NCBI RefSeq assembly: GCF_001854885.1
Contig: NZ_MDDV01000017.1
Span: 45,591 to 109,590, forward strand
Source of the DNA: Ensifer sp. LCM 4579
Lineage (GTDB): Bacteria > Pseudomonadota > Alphaproteobacteria > Rhizobiales > Rhizobiaceae
Direction: 5' to 3'
Length of the DNA: 64,000 nt
Shown: positions 35,835-44,975 of the stretch, piece after piece
How positions within the stretch are numbered: position 1 is the first letter of the stretch
How the letters are laid out: every line of letters begins with the position of its first letter
Translations under genes and position numbers: made by a program
Notes under the pieces: generated by a model
Told to the model about the DNA's origin: nothing
Databases searched by the model: none
What the model saw: the letters and a program-made list of their open reading frames with translations, nothing else

Positions 35835-35906
35835 GGGTTCGTGGCCGTTGGGAGGAGACGTGACGGCTGCGACGTGCACGTTCTGGTTCTGGGAGGCTGG
35901 ACGGCG

Positions 35907-36647
35907 GTGGCGGTCCTCGAACTTGCCGATATTTCCAAACACTTCGGCGCCATTCAGGCGGTGAGCGACGTTTCGCTGACGCTTCAGCCGGGCGAAGTCG
36001 TGGGGCTTATGGGGGACAACGGCGCCGGGAAATCCACGCTTGTCAAAATGATCGCCGGCAACTTCCGGCCGAGTCATGGCACTATGCGCATGAATGGCGT
36101 TGAACTCGTGCTTCATCGTCCGGTCGAAGCCCGTCAGCACGGAATCGAAATCGTCTATCAGGATCTCGCGCTCTGCGACAACCTTACTGCGGCGGCAAAT
36201 GTCTTCCTCGGTCGTGAACTGCGCCGAGGGATCGGGCCAATGAGCATCCTCGACTACAAGGCTATGTATCGGCGCGCCGGCGAAATTTTCAAGGAACTGA
36301 AGTCGGAGACCCGGCCGCGCGATCTCGTCAAACAAATGTCCGGCGGGCAGCGGCAAGCGGTGGCGATCGCGCGCACGATGCTCTCGGAGGCCAAGATCGT
36401 GCTTATGGACGAGCCGACGGCGGCGATTTCCGTCCGACAGGTCGCCGAAGTCCTGAACCTGATCCGTCACCTGCGTGACAGCGGCATCGCGGTCGTGCTG
36501 ATCAGCCATCGCATGCCGGATGTCTTTGCGGTCGCGGACCGCGTCATCGTGATGCGTCGCGGCAGAAAGGTGGCGGACAAGCCGATTGCTGCCAGTTCGC
36601 CGGAAGAGGTTACTGGGCTGATCACCGGAGCACTCGAAAGGGCGTGA
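35907..36647 (+). CDS. sugar ABC transporter ATPase (single-NBD, FrcA-like)
   Basis: A 246-residue ATPase with Walker A GDNGAGKST, signature MSGGQRQAV (Met instead of Leu), Walker B IVLMDEPTAA and the H loop LISHR. Only one nucleotide-binding domain is present, as in FrcA-type importers, unlike the two-domain RbsA/MglA type. The GTG at 35907 is preferred: it has a GGAGG site 10 bases upstream and begins the conserved VLELADISKHFG. The frame is open from 35802. The permease gene follows after 60 bases. Confidence 0.9.
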   Translation: MAVLELADISKHFGAIQAVSDVSLTLQPGEVVGLMGDNGAGKSTLVKMIAGNFRPSHGTMRMNGVELVLHRPVEARQHGIEIVYQDLALCDNLTAAANVFLGRELRRGIGPMSILDYKAMYRRAGEIFKELKSETRPRDLVKQMSGGQRQAVAIARTMLSEAKIVLMDEPTAAISVRQVAEVLNLIRHLRDSGIAVVLISHRMPDVFAVADRVIVMRRGRKVADKPIAASSPEEVTGLITGALERA

Positions 36648-36707
36648 CAGAAAGAGCGTGGGCTAAGCCGATATAGAGGCCGGCATAGAAGAAAGCGAAG
36701 GGAGTCC

Positions 36708-37706
36708 ATGGCCATCACCTTGGATCGGGCAGTCGGCCAGAGGCAGCAGTCGTGGCTCGGCTCGATATTGTCGAGCCAGACGTTCTGGGTTTTGATAGCC
36801 GTCATTGCAGCCTGCATTTTCCTTTCATTTGCGACCGACACTTTTGCGACATCGCGAAATCTCTACAACATCACCCGCAACTTCACCTTCGTCGCCATTA
36901 TCGCGCTCGGCATGACATTGGTGATCATCACCGGTGGTATCGACCTCTCGGTCGGATCGGTGCTCTGCCTGTGCAGCATGGTGCTCGCCGTCACCATGAA
37001 TGCAGGCTACAGCCTCGAAGTGGGCATCGCCGTCTCCATCGGGACGGCAATGCTTATCGGCGCATTCAATGGCGTCTTGATCGCCTATCTCGGGTTCCCG
37101 CCCTTTGTGGTCACTCTCGGCATGCTGTCCATTGCCCGCAGCCTGGCCATGGTAGTGTCGAACAACACGGTGGTTTTCCAGTTCGGCCCGGATCACGACC
37201 TGCTTCTGTCGATCGGAGGCGGGGCCTGGTTCTTCGGCATAGCCAACCCCGTGATCTACATGATTGTTCTGGCCGTGCTCACCGGTTTCGTGCTGCGCTG
37301 GACCCGGTTTGGTCGCTATGTGTTTGCGATAGGCGGCAATGAGCAGGCCGCACGGCTGACCGGCGTGCCGGTCAATCGGATCAAGGTGACGGTCTACATG
37401 GTCTCCGCGATCGCAGCCGGCGTCGCCGGGATCATCCAAACCGGCTGGCTCGGCGCCGTCACGACCAATATCGGGGCCGGCATGGAGCTTCAGGTCATTG
37501 CCGCGGCAGTTATCGGCGGCGCCAATCTTGCCGGCGGCGTCGGTACCGCCTCCGGAGCCCTGATCGGCGCCGCGCTGATCGAAGTGATCCGAAACAGCCT
37601 TGGCCTGCTCGGAATCAGCGCGTTCTGGCAGGGCACGTTCATCGGCGGCGCCACAATCCTCGCCGTCCTCTTCGACCGGATCCGAAATCTTCGTCAGAAT
37701 GACTAG
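36708..37706 (+). CDS. sugar ABC transporter permease
   Basis: A 332-residue inner-membrane permease of the BPD_transp_2 (ribose/xylose/fructose) family with about nine hydrophobic segments. Conserved blocks ITGGIDLSVGSV and FAIGGNEQAARLTGVPV are present. It completes the importer with the ATPase just upstream and the binding protein on the other strand. Confidence 0.93.
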   Translation: MAITLDRAVGQRQQSWLGSILSSQTFWVLIAVIAACIFLSFATDTFATSRNLYNITRNFTFVAIIALGMTLVIITGGIDLSVGSVLCLCSMVLAVTMNAGYSLEVGIAVSIGTAMLIGAFNGVLIAYLGFPPFVVTLGMLSIARSLAMVVSNNTVVFQFGPDHDLLLSIGGGAWFFGIANPVIYMIVLAVLTGFVLRWTRFGRYVFAIGGNEQAARLTGVPVNRIKVTVYMVSAIAAGVAGIIQTGWLGAVTTNIGAGMELQVIAAAVIGGANLAGGVGTASGALIGAALIEVIRNSLGLLGISAFWQGTFIGGATILAVLFDRIRNLRQND

Positions 37707-37742
37707 AGACTAGAACCCAAGCAGGTTCCGCAAAAGAGAAAC

Positions 37743-38990
37743 TTAACCCTTGGCAAGGATTCGCTGCATCTCTTCCATGGCCGCATCGAGTTGTGGGTCG
37801 CGCCCATTGGCATAAGGCAGGCTGAATGGCACGGGAATATCGGGCTCGACCCCGCGCCCTTCGAGCCGCAGGCCGTTCTCGATCACAGCGTCAGACACCG
37901 CTATTTCGAGAAGGCTGTCGTCGGGAAGGATAAAGGCACGCCCCGCAAGCAGCGCCCCGGCCGTGCGCGTTCCGACGAGTGGTATGCCGTTTGTTTTCAG
38001 TGCATAGGCGAAGAGCTCGAGACCGCTTCTCGCGCCATCATCGATGATCGCGACGACCGGCCGGCGCCAGAGGGCATTGGCTACCGTTTCTTTCCCGCTG
38101 CGCGCGATCAGCCGGAAGTTGGGTACGCCGCCGACGAAGAGTTCGGCCGCGTCCGGCGGCCCGCCGCCCCAGCGCCCGCGCAGGTCGACGACGACGCCGT
38201 CGGCATCCTTGAGGCGTCCGGTGGTAAGTGCGCGGGCGGCAATCTCAAGTCCCTCGGAGGTGGAGAGCGTCCAGAGGCGCAGATAGCCAATGCGGCGCCC
38301 CTCGCGCAGCTTCACCTCTATGCTCTCTTCGATCGCCTTGGCGAACGACTCCAGCGGCCGCAGGCGCTCCACCGGCACGGAGACGGTGAAGGGTGGTGCA
38401 TCACGGTCGCGGCGCAGGGCGATCTCGACGCTCTCTCCAACTCTGTTCTTGAATGAGTCGATCTCCCGATACGGGGCCCCGTCGACAAGTAGTATCTCGT
38501 CGCCGAGCCGGATGCCGGCGCGGTCTGCCGGGCCACCGTCATAGACATCGCTGACGAACCGTGCACCCTCTTCGAGCCGCGTCACCATGCCGATGCCGGC
38601 ATAGCTGACATCGCCGTTCGGCGGAAACAGGCGCCTGATATCGTTGCGGATCGCGAAGCGGAAGATCTCGGAAAGCTCGTAATAGTCGATCGTATCGTTC
38701 GTGAAGCGGGCGGTGTGCGATACGCCGAGACTCCCCAATACGGCGTCGATTGCGGCGTCGACGCGCGCCACCGGGCTGTTTTCCGTCAGCGGTTCGTCCG
38801 CATCCTGGATTTCCCGCCGAACCGCTGCGCCAAACCGCTCGAGGGCGGACGGGTCGTAGAAATTGTCGAGCACCAATTCGACGGCACGGTCGAAGACCGG
38901 TTGACCGGAGCGGGGCGGCTCAAGCGCGCGGCTTGGCTCGGGTGAGACGAGCAGCAGGAGCACGAATGACAGGACGCCGACAGTCTTCAC
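37743..38990 (-). CDS. secreted S41-family (C-terminal-processing-like) peptidase
   Basis: A 415-residue protein with a signal peptide (VGVLSFVLLLLVSPEPSRA). A PDZ-like segment (GPADRAGIRLGDEILLVDG) is followed by an S41 catalytic region with the serine in DDGARSGLEL. The usual downstream catalytic lysine position reads VGTRTAGALLAGR, without the common Lys, so a different catalytic arrangement or loss of activity is possible. The GTG at 38990 is chosen because the signal peptide begins there; the frame is open to 39122. It stands alone between convergent and divergent neighbours. Role unknown. Confidence 0.8.
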   Translation of the reverse strand: MKTVGVLSFVLLLLVSPEPSRALEPPRSGQPVFDRAVELVLDNFYDPSALERFGAAVRREIQDADEPLTENSPVARVDAAIDAVLGSLGVSHTARFTNDTIDYYELSEIFRFAIRNDIRRLFPPNGDVSYAGIGMVTRLEEGARFVSDVYDGGPADRAGIRLGDEILLVDGAPYREIDSFKNRVGESVEIALRRDRDAPPFTVSVPVERLRPLESFAKAIEESIEVKLREGRRIGYLRLWTLSTSEGLEIAARALTTGRLKDADGVVVDLRGRWGGGPPDAAELFVGGVPNFRLIARSGKETVANALWRRPVVAIIDDGARSGLELFAYALKTNGIPLVGTRTAGALLAGRAFILPDDSLLEIAVSDAVIENGLRLEGRGVEPDIPVPFSLPYANGRDPQLDAAMEEMQRILAKG

Positions 38991-39222
38991 TTCACACGAA
39001 CCATTCCCTTTACTGCGGCCAGTATGCCGAAGTCCGCGGCCGGATTTGAGGCTGAAAGAAAAGCGCGTCAACAAGTTTGTGTGAAGACGTCGTGTTCGCC
39101 TGTGTTCGCCGCAGCGCATCACACCGAGGAACGCCCGCCACGGTAGGAAGGAGCATCCTTCTGGAACAACTGCGGGTAGCTGTGGTTACAGGCACGCAAA
39201 GATATCCGACAATGGAGCGATC

Positions 39223-39708
39223 ATGGTTCTCTACCTTACCGGCCTCGCGACCCTGCTGCTCACGGCACTGAGCCTCGGGCCGTCCTTTGCGCACGTGCTC
39301 GAGGCGCTGCCCCGGTTGACGCGCTGGTCTCCGGAGCTCTGGCGGGAGACGACGGTTTTCAACGGTCAGTTCGCACTTTTCGCAATAGTCGGCGGGCCCC
39401 TGGACGTGGCAGCCATATTGGTCGCGTTTTTTCTCGCTTATCTTCTGTCGAATGAAAAGCTGGCTTTCCGATTTTGCTTGGCCGGCGCCGCTTTGATGGC
39501 GGCCGGGCTGATGGCTTGGTTCGCCATCGTGGCCCCGGCCAACTCGGAATTGGCCACCTGGCAACCCGGCCCCGTACCGGGAGACTTCGACGCCGTGCGC
39601 TTGCAGTGGGAGATCGGCCATATGGTCGTAGCTGCGCTAAAGGTCTTGGGTTTCGTCTTTCTCGGTATTGCGCTGCTTATACCAAGTCTCGATGCTAGGA
39701 ACCGATAG
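39223..39708 (+). CDS. DUF1772-like small integral membrane protein
   Basis: A 161-residue protein with four hydrophobic segments (about 1-24, 45-70, 78-100, 132-153) and an ETTVFNGQF / WEIGHMVVA pattern seen in DUF1772 (anthrone-oxygenase-like) proteins. The function is unknown. The last nine codons and the stop lie inside the inverted-repeat element that starts at about 39679, so the native C terminus was probably replaced by element sequence. Confidence 0.75.
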   Translation: MVLYLTGLATLLLTALSLGPSFAHVLEALPRLTRWSPELWRETTVFNGQFALFAIVGGPLDVAAILVAFFLAYLLSNEKLAFRFCLAGAALMAAGLMAWFAIVAPANSELATWQPGPVPGDFDAVRLQWEIGHMVVAALKVLGFVFLGIALLIPSLDARNR

Positions 39709-39849
39709 GACCGGCTCGATCGGGCTGTCTGGCTAGGAGAGGCTCGCAGGACGATGCTATTGCATCGTTCAAGGGTCTCGACGACGCCAGACAGCCCGAG
39801 AAGCCGGCCGGAGGCCATCCTATCGTCTCCTAGCATCGAGACTTGGTAT
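39679..39849. mobile_element. MITE-like 170-bp inverted-repeat element
   Basis: The outer arms are a perfect 22-bp inverted repeat (39679-39700 with 39828-39849). Inside are further paired blocks: 8 bp (39703-39710 with 39818-39825), 13 bp (39721-39733 with 39786-39798) and a central hairpin (ACGATGC, 39751-39757 with 39762-39768). The ends read TA-CCAAG...CTTGG-TA, consistent with a TA target duplication as made by IS630/Tc1-type elements. There is no coding capacity. It may be a non-autonomous element or a large palindromic repeat. Confidence 0.6.
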
Positions 39850-40005
39850 TACGCCCCGCCTGCCTCGCGACCGGGCATAGAGAGCAACGGCCGTCACAAG
39901 CAGCACGAGGCTGACCAGGCCAAAACCCGACCGAACCGCGCGCGAGAGTTCCACCGGTCGCGAAGGGCGGTCCAATCCATCTGCTGCAGTTCGCTGCCTG
40001 GTGTT

Positions 40006-41133
40006 TCAGACCCGTGCGTCGGGCTTGCTCCGGCGCAGATGGCCAAAGCGGAAGCCGCCTGCCGCGGCGGCGCGCACCATCATCATCTCCCCGATATTCT
40101 CATGCGTCATCAGGCCGACGAGGTGGTTTTGGCTGTCAACGACTGCAACGGCTGGCGAGTTCGCCTGCTGCATCAATCGCAGGCTCTCCTCGAGACGCTT
40201 GCGGAAATGGACGGTCGGCACGTCCTGGCGCATCGCCTGGACGACCGGTGTGGCCGCGCCGTTCTCTTTCAGGGTCCGGATGATGTCGTCGCGTGTGAGC
40301 AGCCCCACGAAATGGCCAGCGCCGTCGACCACGGGGAATTCGCGCTGCGTCGTCGCCATCAGGCTCTCGATCGCCTCGTCGATGCTTGCCGACCGTTCGA
40401 GCCTTGCAAATTCCGTGATCATCACATCGCCGACCAGGACGCTGTCGGAAAGATCGCGGATCTGCGCGTTCTGAGCCTCCGCAGTCGCGGCCAAGTAGAC
40501 GAAAATGCCGATGAATATCAGCAGCGGGTTGTAGAAGAGGCCGACGAAGCCGAAGACGAAGGCAAGGCCCTGGCCGATGGTGGCGGCGACCTGGGTCGCG
40601 CGGGACCAACTCATGCGCGAGGCGAGCGCGGCACGCAGCACACGGCCGCCGTCCATTGGGAAGGCCGGGATCAGATTGAAAAGGACCAGAAAGACATTGA
40701 CCCCGGCGAGCCGTGCCAGAAAACCAAGCTGCGGGTCCTCGATTTCCTGGATCTGTTCCATGCCCACGGTCGTGCCGAGCAGCAGAAGAAGAATGCCGGC
40801 GATCGCCACGTTGACGAGTGGGCCGGCAATGGCGATCAGGAACTCCTCCTTCGGTTCTTCCGGCATGCGCTCCAGGCGCGCGACGCCGCCGATGGGCAGC
40901 AGCGTGATGTCCGGTGTTTTGACGCCGAAGTGACGGGCAACGGCAATATGGCCGAATTCATGCAAAACGACGCAGACGAAGATCGCCAGCACGAAAGCAA
41001 TGCCTGCAATGGCCGCAGGGGTGCCGCCGATGCGATAGTGCATCAGCCATATCCAGGCAAGCAGGATCGCGAAGGTCACATGCACGCGGATCGCGGTGCC
41101 ACCGATCGTTCCGATTTTGAAGGACCAAGCCAT
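40006..41133 (-). CDS. M50 site-2-type membrane metalloprotease with CBS pair
   Basis: A 375-residue inner-membrane protease. The zinc motif HEFGH (58-62) is in a membrane segment, and the second motif NLIPAFPMDGGR is in a later one. Six hydrophobic segments are predicted. Residues about 235-355 form two CBS motifs, which may sense adenosyl nucleotides and gate activity. These proteases cut membrane-bound substrates such as anti-sigma factors, but no partner is encoded nearby. The ATG at 41133 has a GGAG site. The MITE-like element lies about 155 bases past the stop. Confidence 0.92.
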   Translation of the reverse strand: MAWSFKIGTIGGTAIRVHVTFAILLAWIWLMHYRIGGTPAAIAGIAFVLAIFVCVVLHEFGHIAVARHFGVKTPDITLLPIGGVARLERMPEEPKEEFLIAIAGPLVNVAIAGILLLLLGTTVGMEQIQEIEDPQLGFLARLAGVNVFLVLFNLIPAFPMDGGRVLRAALASRMSWSRATQVAATIGQGLAFVFGFVGLFYNPLLIFIGIFVYLAATAEAQNAQIRDLSDSVLVGDVMITEFARLERSASIDEAIESLMATTQREFPVVDGAGHFVGLLTRDDIIRTLKENGAATPVVQAMRQDVPTVHFRKRLEESLRLMQQANSPAVAVVDSQNHLVGLMTHENIGEMMMVRAAAAGGFRFGHLRRSKPDARV

Positions 41134-41210
41134 CAATGTGCTCCTGCGACTTGTGCGCGCTTGGAGTTTACGCCGATAGCAACCGGTTTAACATTCGCCC
41201 GCCTTCATTC

Positions 41211-41510
41211 TCAGTAGGCTCTTGGAGGTACGAACAGGCAAATCGTCCTGCCGTGGTCGTCGCCGGCAGCCGAGCACCAGTGATATTCACCGTCCGGCGA
41301 TATGCGCACTCTCCTGTCCGCATAGGGAACCACTTCGCCGGTGGCATTGATGATATAACCTTGGGGCCGTTCGCTTATCGCCGTATAGCTGACGTGACGG
41401 CAGTCGAAATTCGAGCAACATGAATAGGGGTATGTCCAGCCGGAGGGCGCGTCATGGCCGTAGGCGACGGTGGCTGCTGACAATCCGACCAGCGCAAAGA
41501 AAATCCGCAT
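41211..41510 (-). CDS. small secreted cysteine-containing protein
   Basis: A 99-residue protein with a signal peptide (MRIFFALVGLSAATVAYGHD). The mature part has four cysteines (SCCSNFDCRHV and later HWCSAAG and TICLF), suggesting disulfides in the periplasm. I do not recognise a characterised family, although similar small proteins occur in rhizobia. The ATG at 41510 is chosen for its GGAGA site; the frame is open to 41549. Confidence 0.75.
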   Translation of the reverse strand: MRIFFALVGLSAATVAYGHDAPSGWTYPYSCCSNFDCRHVSYTAISERPQGYIINATGEVVPYADRRVRISPDGEYHWCSAAGDDHGRTICLFVPPRAY

Positions 41511-41799
41511 CGTGATCTCCTTCCGCAGCGGGGGCATCATGGGACGCAATTCTCGTCCGGCCCCGCTCTGACCTCTTGTAATCGATCACTTTCGACATGC
41601 TATGACTGTGTAGTGCCGGTGATCGATGGGAACGATCGCCAATTCTCCAACGAGAGACAGGGTCAGAACCGACAGCGTTCGACATATTAATCGCAGGATC
41701 AGCGAAAATGATCCACCAATCGCCGTTATATTCTGATTCAGGCGAATTGACGTCCCGCCGCGATCCGAGTGTCGCCTGCAGGCCCGGGTTCTACGGAGC

Positions 41800-42837
41800 T
41801 CAGGACTTGTGCGCCCGAAAAGCATCGCTTTCGCCGTCCACCAGTTCCATCGGCCACAGGCGATTGACCGGCGCATCCGGATAATGATGCGCGAAAGCCG
41901 GCATGCTTGAGAGCAAGGTCTCGGCCAGCGCTATGCCGAGGTCATGCAGCGACAGGCGGAAACAGGTAAGCGATGGCGAAAGAAAATGCGCATGCGGACT
42001 GTGCCGGCCGATCACGGCAATGTCGCTTCCCGCTCTGACGCCAGCCTCCGAGAGCGCCCTGTAGAAGCCGATTGCGATCGTTTCGTTTATCAGGACGATG
42101 GCTGTCGGGCGCTCTTCCAGCGCGAGAAGATCACGGCCGATCCGGTAACCGCCGGCTTCATTCGGGGTCGAACGGAATACGAGATTCTCCTCGAGCGTCA
42201 GTCCGTGCGCGGCGAGGGCCTCGCGGCATCGCTCGACAAAGATATAACCAAGATTGGCGTCGTCGTGGGGCCTTGTGATCGCTATGCGGCGGTGTCCGCG
42301 CGCAACAAGCCGATCGATCGAGGCTTGTGCCATGCCCTCGAAATCGAGGTCCAGCCAGGGCTGGCCGGCGTCGGTCAGGGTTCGGCCGAGCGTGACGAAG
42401 GGGATGTTGCGTTCGGCCAGCAACTGGACGCGGGCGTCTTGGCGCTGCGTTGCAGAGAGTATGAGTCCGTCGGCAAAACCGCGCGCAACGGCGCGGCGCA
42501 GATATTCCGCCGGATCCTCCTGCGAAGAGCAGAGTAGCGCGACAAGGTCGAGCTTGTGCCTTGCAAAGACCTCCTGGACACCGTCGAAGACGCTCATGAA
42601 GAAGGTGTCGCCCTGTCCGTTGATCTCCGTTCCGGTCTGAATCATGAAGCCGATGATGTTGGTCGTGCCCTGTCTCAGGCTGCGGCCCGACTGGTTGGGG
42701 ACGTAGCCTAATTTCCGGGCTGCCTCCAGCACGCGGTTGCGCGTTTCTTCCTTCACATCGGGGCGACCGTTGAGCGCGCGCGAAACGGTTCCGATCGAGA
42801 TGTCCAGATGATCCGCCAGGTGTCGAATTCCCTTCAT
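41800..42837 (-). CDS. LacI-family transcriptional repressor
   Basis: A 345-residue regulator. The N-terminal helix-turn-helix (IRHLADHLDISIGTVSRALNGR) and hinge (YVPNQSGRSLRQG) are followed by a sugar-binding-protein-like effector domain. It is divergent from a sugar catabolic and uptake operon. A perfect palindrome with the central CG typical of LacI operators (TCCGTAAACGTTTACGGA) lies in the intergenic region, making it the likely local repressor. The effector is presumably the transported sugar. Confidence 0.95.
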   Translation of the reverse strand: MKGIRHLADHLDISIGTVSRALNGRPDVKEETRNRVLEAARKLGYVPNQSGRSLRQGTTNIIGFMIQTGTEINGQGDTFFMSVFDGVQEVFARHKLDLVALLCSSQEDPAEYLRRAVARGFADGLILSATQRQDARVQLLAERNIPFVTLGRTLTDAGQPWLDLDFEGMAQASIDRLVARGHRRIAITRPHDDANLGYIFVERCREALAAHGLTLEENLVFRSTPNEAGGYRIGRDLLALEERPTAIVLINETIAIGFYRALSEAGVRAGSDIAVIGRHSPHAHFLSPSLTCFRLSLHDLGIALAETLLSSMPAFAHHYPDAPVNRLWPMELVDGESDAFRAHKS

Positions 42838-42882
42838 GCAGATTACATCCTCCTCCGGTCTCGCCGGTTTCCGAAATCCCTA

Positions 42883-42910
42883 TTGACATGTTTCGGAAAC
42901 TGCTCATAGT
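42883..42910 (+). promoter_or_regulatory. predicted promoter of the LacI-controlled operon
   Basis: TTGACA (42883-42888) and CATAGT (42905-42910) with a 16-base spacer. The spacer contains GTTTCGGAAAC (42890-42900), a second palindrome that may be an auxiliary operator. Confidence 0.65.
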
Positions 42911-42928
42911 TCCGTAAACGTTTACGGA
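42911..42928. promoter_or_regulatory. LacI-type operator
   Basis: An 18-bp perfect palindrome TCCGTAAACGTTTACGGA directly after the predicted -10. A repressor bound here would cover the transcription start. Confidence 0.85.
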
Positions 42929-42970
42929 CGGCGAAACAAGGCGAAAATCGTAGGTTAGTGGAGGAGAAGC

Positions 42971-44002
42971 GTGATCTTGCGCACAGTTCTGTGCGGGTGC
43001 GGAGCTATGGCCAAAGGCTGGGTCAGGGCCATCACCGCGGACCCCGGACTACAGACGGCGATCGGGATCGTCGGTCTCGTCGACATGAACCTTGACGCCG
43101 CCCGGAGGTTCGCCGGCGAGTTCAGCCTCCGTGATGTCGTGATCGGTTCCGACCTAGAGGCAGTGCTCGCCCAAACGCGGCCCGACATTCTCTTCGACAT
43201 CGTTGTTCCCTCGGCACGGCTGGAGGTCGTCGCCGCCGGACTGCGGCACGGGTGCCACGTGCTCAGCGAAAAGCCGATGGCGACCTCGCTTGAAGACGGC
43301 CGCGAAATGGTGCGGATGGCCGCGGAGGCCGGTAAGCTTCACGCCATCGTTCAGAACCGCCGCTTCGTCCCGGGCATACGCCGCATCCGCAGCTTCATCG
43401 AAAGCGGTGCGATTGGCGATGTCACAGGGATCCATTGCGATTTCTTCATCGGTGCGCATTTCGGCGGTTTCCGCGAGGAGATGGAGCATGTGCTGCTCCT
43501 GGATATGGCGATCCACACGTTCGACGCCGCCCGGTTCCTCGCGGACAGGAAGCCAATCGCCGTCTATTGCCACGAGGAGAATCCGCGCGGCTCCTGGTAC
43601 GCGCATGGCGCGGCCGCCACGGCCATCTTCGAACTAGAGGGCGACGTGACCTTCACCTATCGCGGCTCCTGGTGCGCGGAAGGTGCGAACACGAGTTGGG
43701 AAAGCGAATGGCGCATCATCGGCACCCGCGGCACGCTGCTCTGGGATGGCGCCGATCATTTCCGGGCCAAGAAGGTCGCGGGCACCGAGGGTTTCCTGCG
43801 CGAGCTCGCGCCGATCGAAGTGCCGGCGGCTGCCGATCACCGCCGGACACAGGGACATGCCAGTGTCATTGCCGACTTCGTTGCGGCAATTCACGAGGGC
43901 GGAAAGCCGGAAACGGCAGGCGACGACAACATCAAAAGCCTGGCCATGGCATTTGCGGCGATCGAGAGCGCCCGGAGCCGGCAGCGCGTCACAATCGAAT
44001 GA
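42971..44002 (+). CDS. Gfo/Idh/MocA-family oxidoreductase
   Basis: A 343-residue NAD(P)-dependent sugar or polyol dehydrogenase. The N-terminal Rossmann motif is GCGAMAKGW (about 8-16), and the conserved SEKPMA follows, whose Lys contacts cofactor and substrate. The C-terminal half is the family alpha/beta domain with MAIHTFDAAR. The start codon is GTG at 42971. It is the first gene of the LacI-controlled operon and probably oxidises the imported sugar or an intermediate. Substrate unknown. Confidence 0.9.
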   Translation: MILRTVLCGCGAMAKGWVRAITADPGLQTAIGIVGLVDMNLDAARRFAGEFSLRDVVIGSDLEAVLAQTRPDILFDIVVPSARLEVVAAGLRHGCHVLSEKPMATSLEDGREMVRMAAEAGKLHAIVQNRRFVPGIRRIRSFIESGAIGDVTGIHCDFFIGAHFGGFREEMEHVLLLDMAIHTFDAARFLADRKPIAVYCHEENPRGSWYAHGAAATAIFELEGDVTFTYRGSWCAEGANTSWESEWRIIGTRGTLLWDGADHFRAKKVAGTEGFLRELAPIEVPAAADHRRTQGHASVIADFVAAIHEGGKPETAGDDNIKSLAMAFAAIESARSRQRVTIE

Positions 44003-44010
44003 GGCCATCG

Positions 44011-44913
44011 ATGAACAATCCCGCCAACTCCATCCGCATCGGCACCATGGTCAGCGCCACCAAGGGAGAGGCGGCCAGGCGGATTGCCGAGATCGCCGAT
44101 CTGGGCTTTGAAAGTTTCCAGCCGTTCTTCTGGCAAACCACCGGTGGCCAGGATCTAGCCGAACTCGGAAAACGCTGCCGAGAGGCAATCGGCGAGCGCG
44201 ACATCACGATTTCGACGATCGGCATGTTCGGCAATCCGCTCGAGGAGACGGAGATCGATCTCGAGACGCTCGAGGGGTGGAAAGCATGCATCGACAATGC
44301 CCATCACTTCGGCGCGACCTGCGTTGCCGGTTTCACCGGCAGAATCCGCAACCGTCCTCTGCCCGAGAGCCTGCCGCGCTACCGCAAGGTCTGGCGCGAG
44401 CTTGCGGCGCGAGCCGCCGATAGAGGCGTGAAGATCGCCTTCGAGAACTGTGCCATGGACGGAAACTGGGCGGCCGGCGACTGGAACATCGCCCACAATC
44501 CGGATGCGTGGGAACTGATTTTCAACGAAACCCCGGACGAGCACATCGGCATCGAATGGGAGCCGTGCCACCAGATGGTTTATCTCATCGACCCGCTTCC
44601 GCAGATACGCAAATGGACGCACAGGATTTTCCATGTGCACGGCAAGGATGCCACCATCCGCTGGGACGTCATTCGTGAGCACGGGATCTTCGGCAAGGAA
44701 CAATTCGTATTCATGCGCACGCCGGGCTTCGGCGACAGCAACTGGACCGACATCATTTCCGAATTGAGGCTCGCCGGCTGGACCGGCTCGATCGACATCG
44801 AAGGCTGGCACGATCCGGTCTATCGCGACGCGCTGGAGATGACGGGCCAGGTCCGCGCGCTCAATTATCTCAAGAGCTGCCGGGGAGGCGACTTCATCGA
44901 TCTTCCGGCCTGA
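44011..44913 (+). CDS. TIM-barrel sugar isomerase/epimerase
   Basis: A 300-residue xylose-isomerase-like TIM barrel (AP endonuclease 2 family). Metal-ligand candidates are Glu in FENCAMDG, Glu in IGIEWEPCH, His in FHVHGKD and Glu in IDIEGWHD. It lies 8 bases after the dehydrogenase gene. Dehydrogenase plus TIM-barrel isomerase pairs are common in inositol and rare-sugar catabolism, but the substrate cannot be named. The ATG at 44011 is used; the frame is open upstream through the previous gene. Confidence 0.88.
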   Translation: MNNPANSIRIGTMVSATKGEAARRIAEIADLGFESFQPFFWQTTGGQDLAELGKRCREAIGERDITISTIGMFGNPLEETEIDLETLEGWKACIDNAHHFGATCVAGFTGRIRNRPLPESLPRYRKVWRELAARAADRGVKIAFENCAMDGNWAAGDWNIAHNPDAWELIFNETPDEHIGIEWEPCHQMVYLIDPLPQIRKWTHRIFHVHGKDATIRWDVIREHGIFGKEQFVFMRTPGFGDSNWTDIISELRLAGWTGSIDIEGWHDPVYRDALEMTGQVRALNYLKSCRGGDFIDLPA

Positions 44914-44975
44914 CCCCAATCCGGCGGTCGGCATGGAGGAACGCTGCCCGCCGGACAACACGAGAGGAGGAATTC

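Noticed and set aside
39754..41217. 487-codon open frame on the plus strand
   Set aside because: It is antisense to the M50-CBS protease gene, which has clear HEFGH and CBS motifs. The translation has no recognisable domain.
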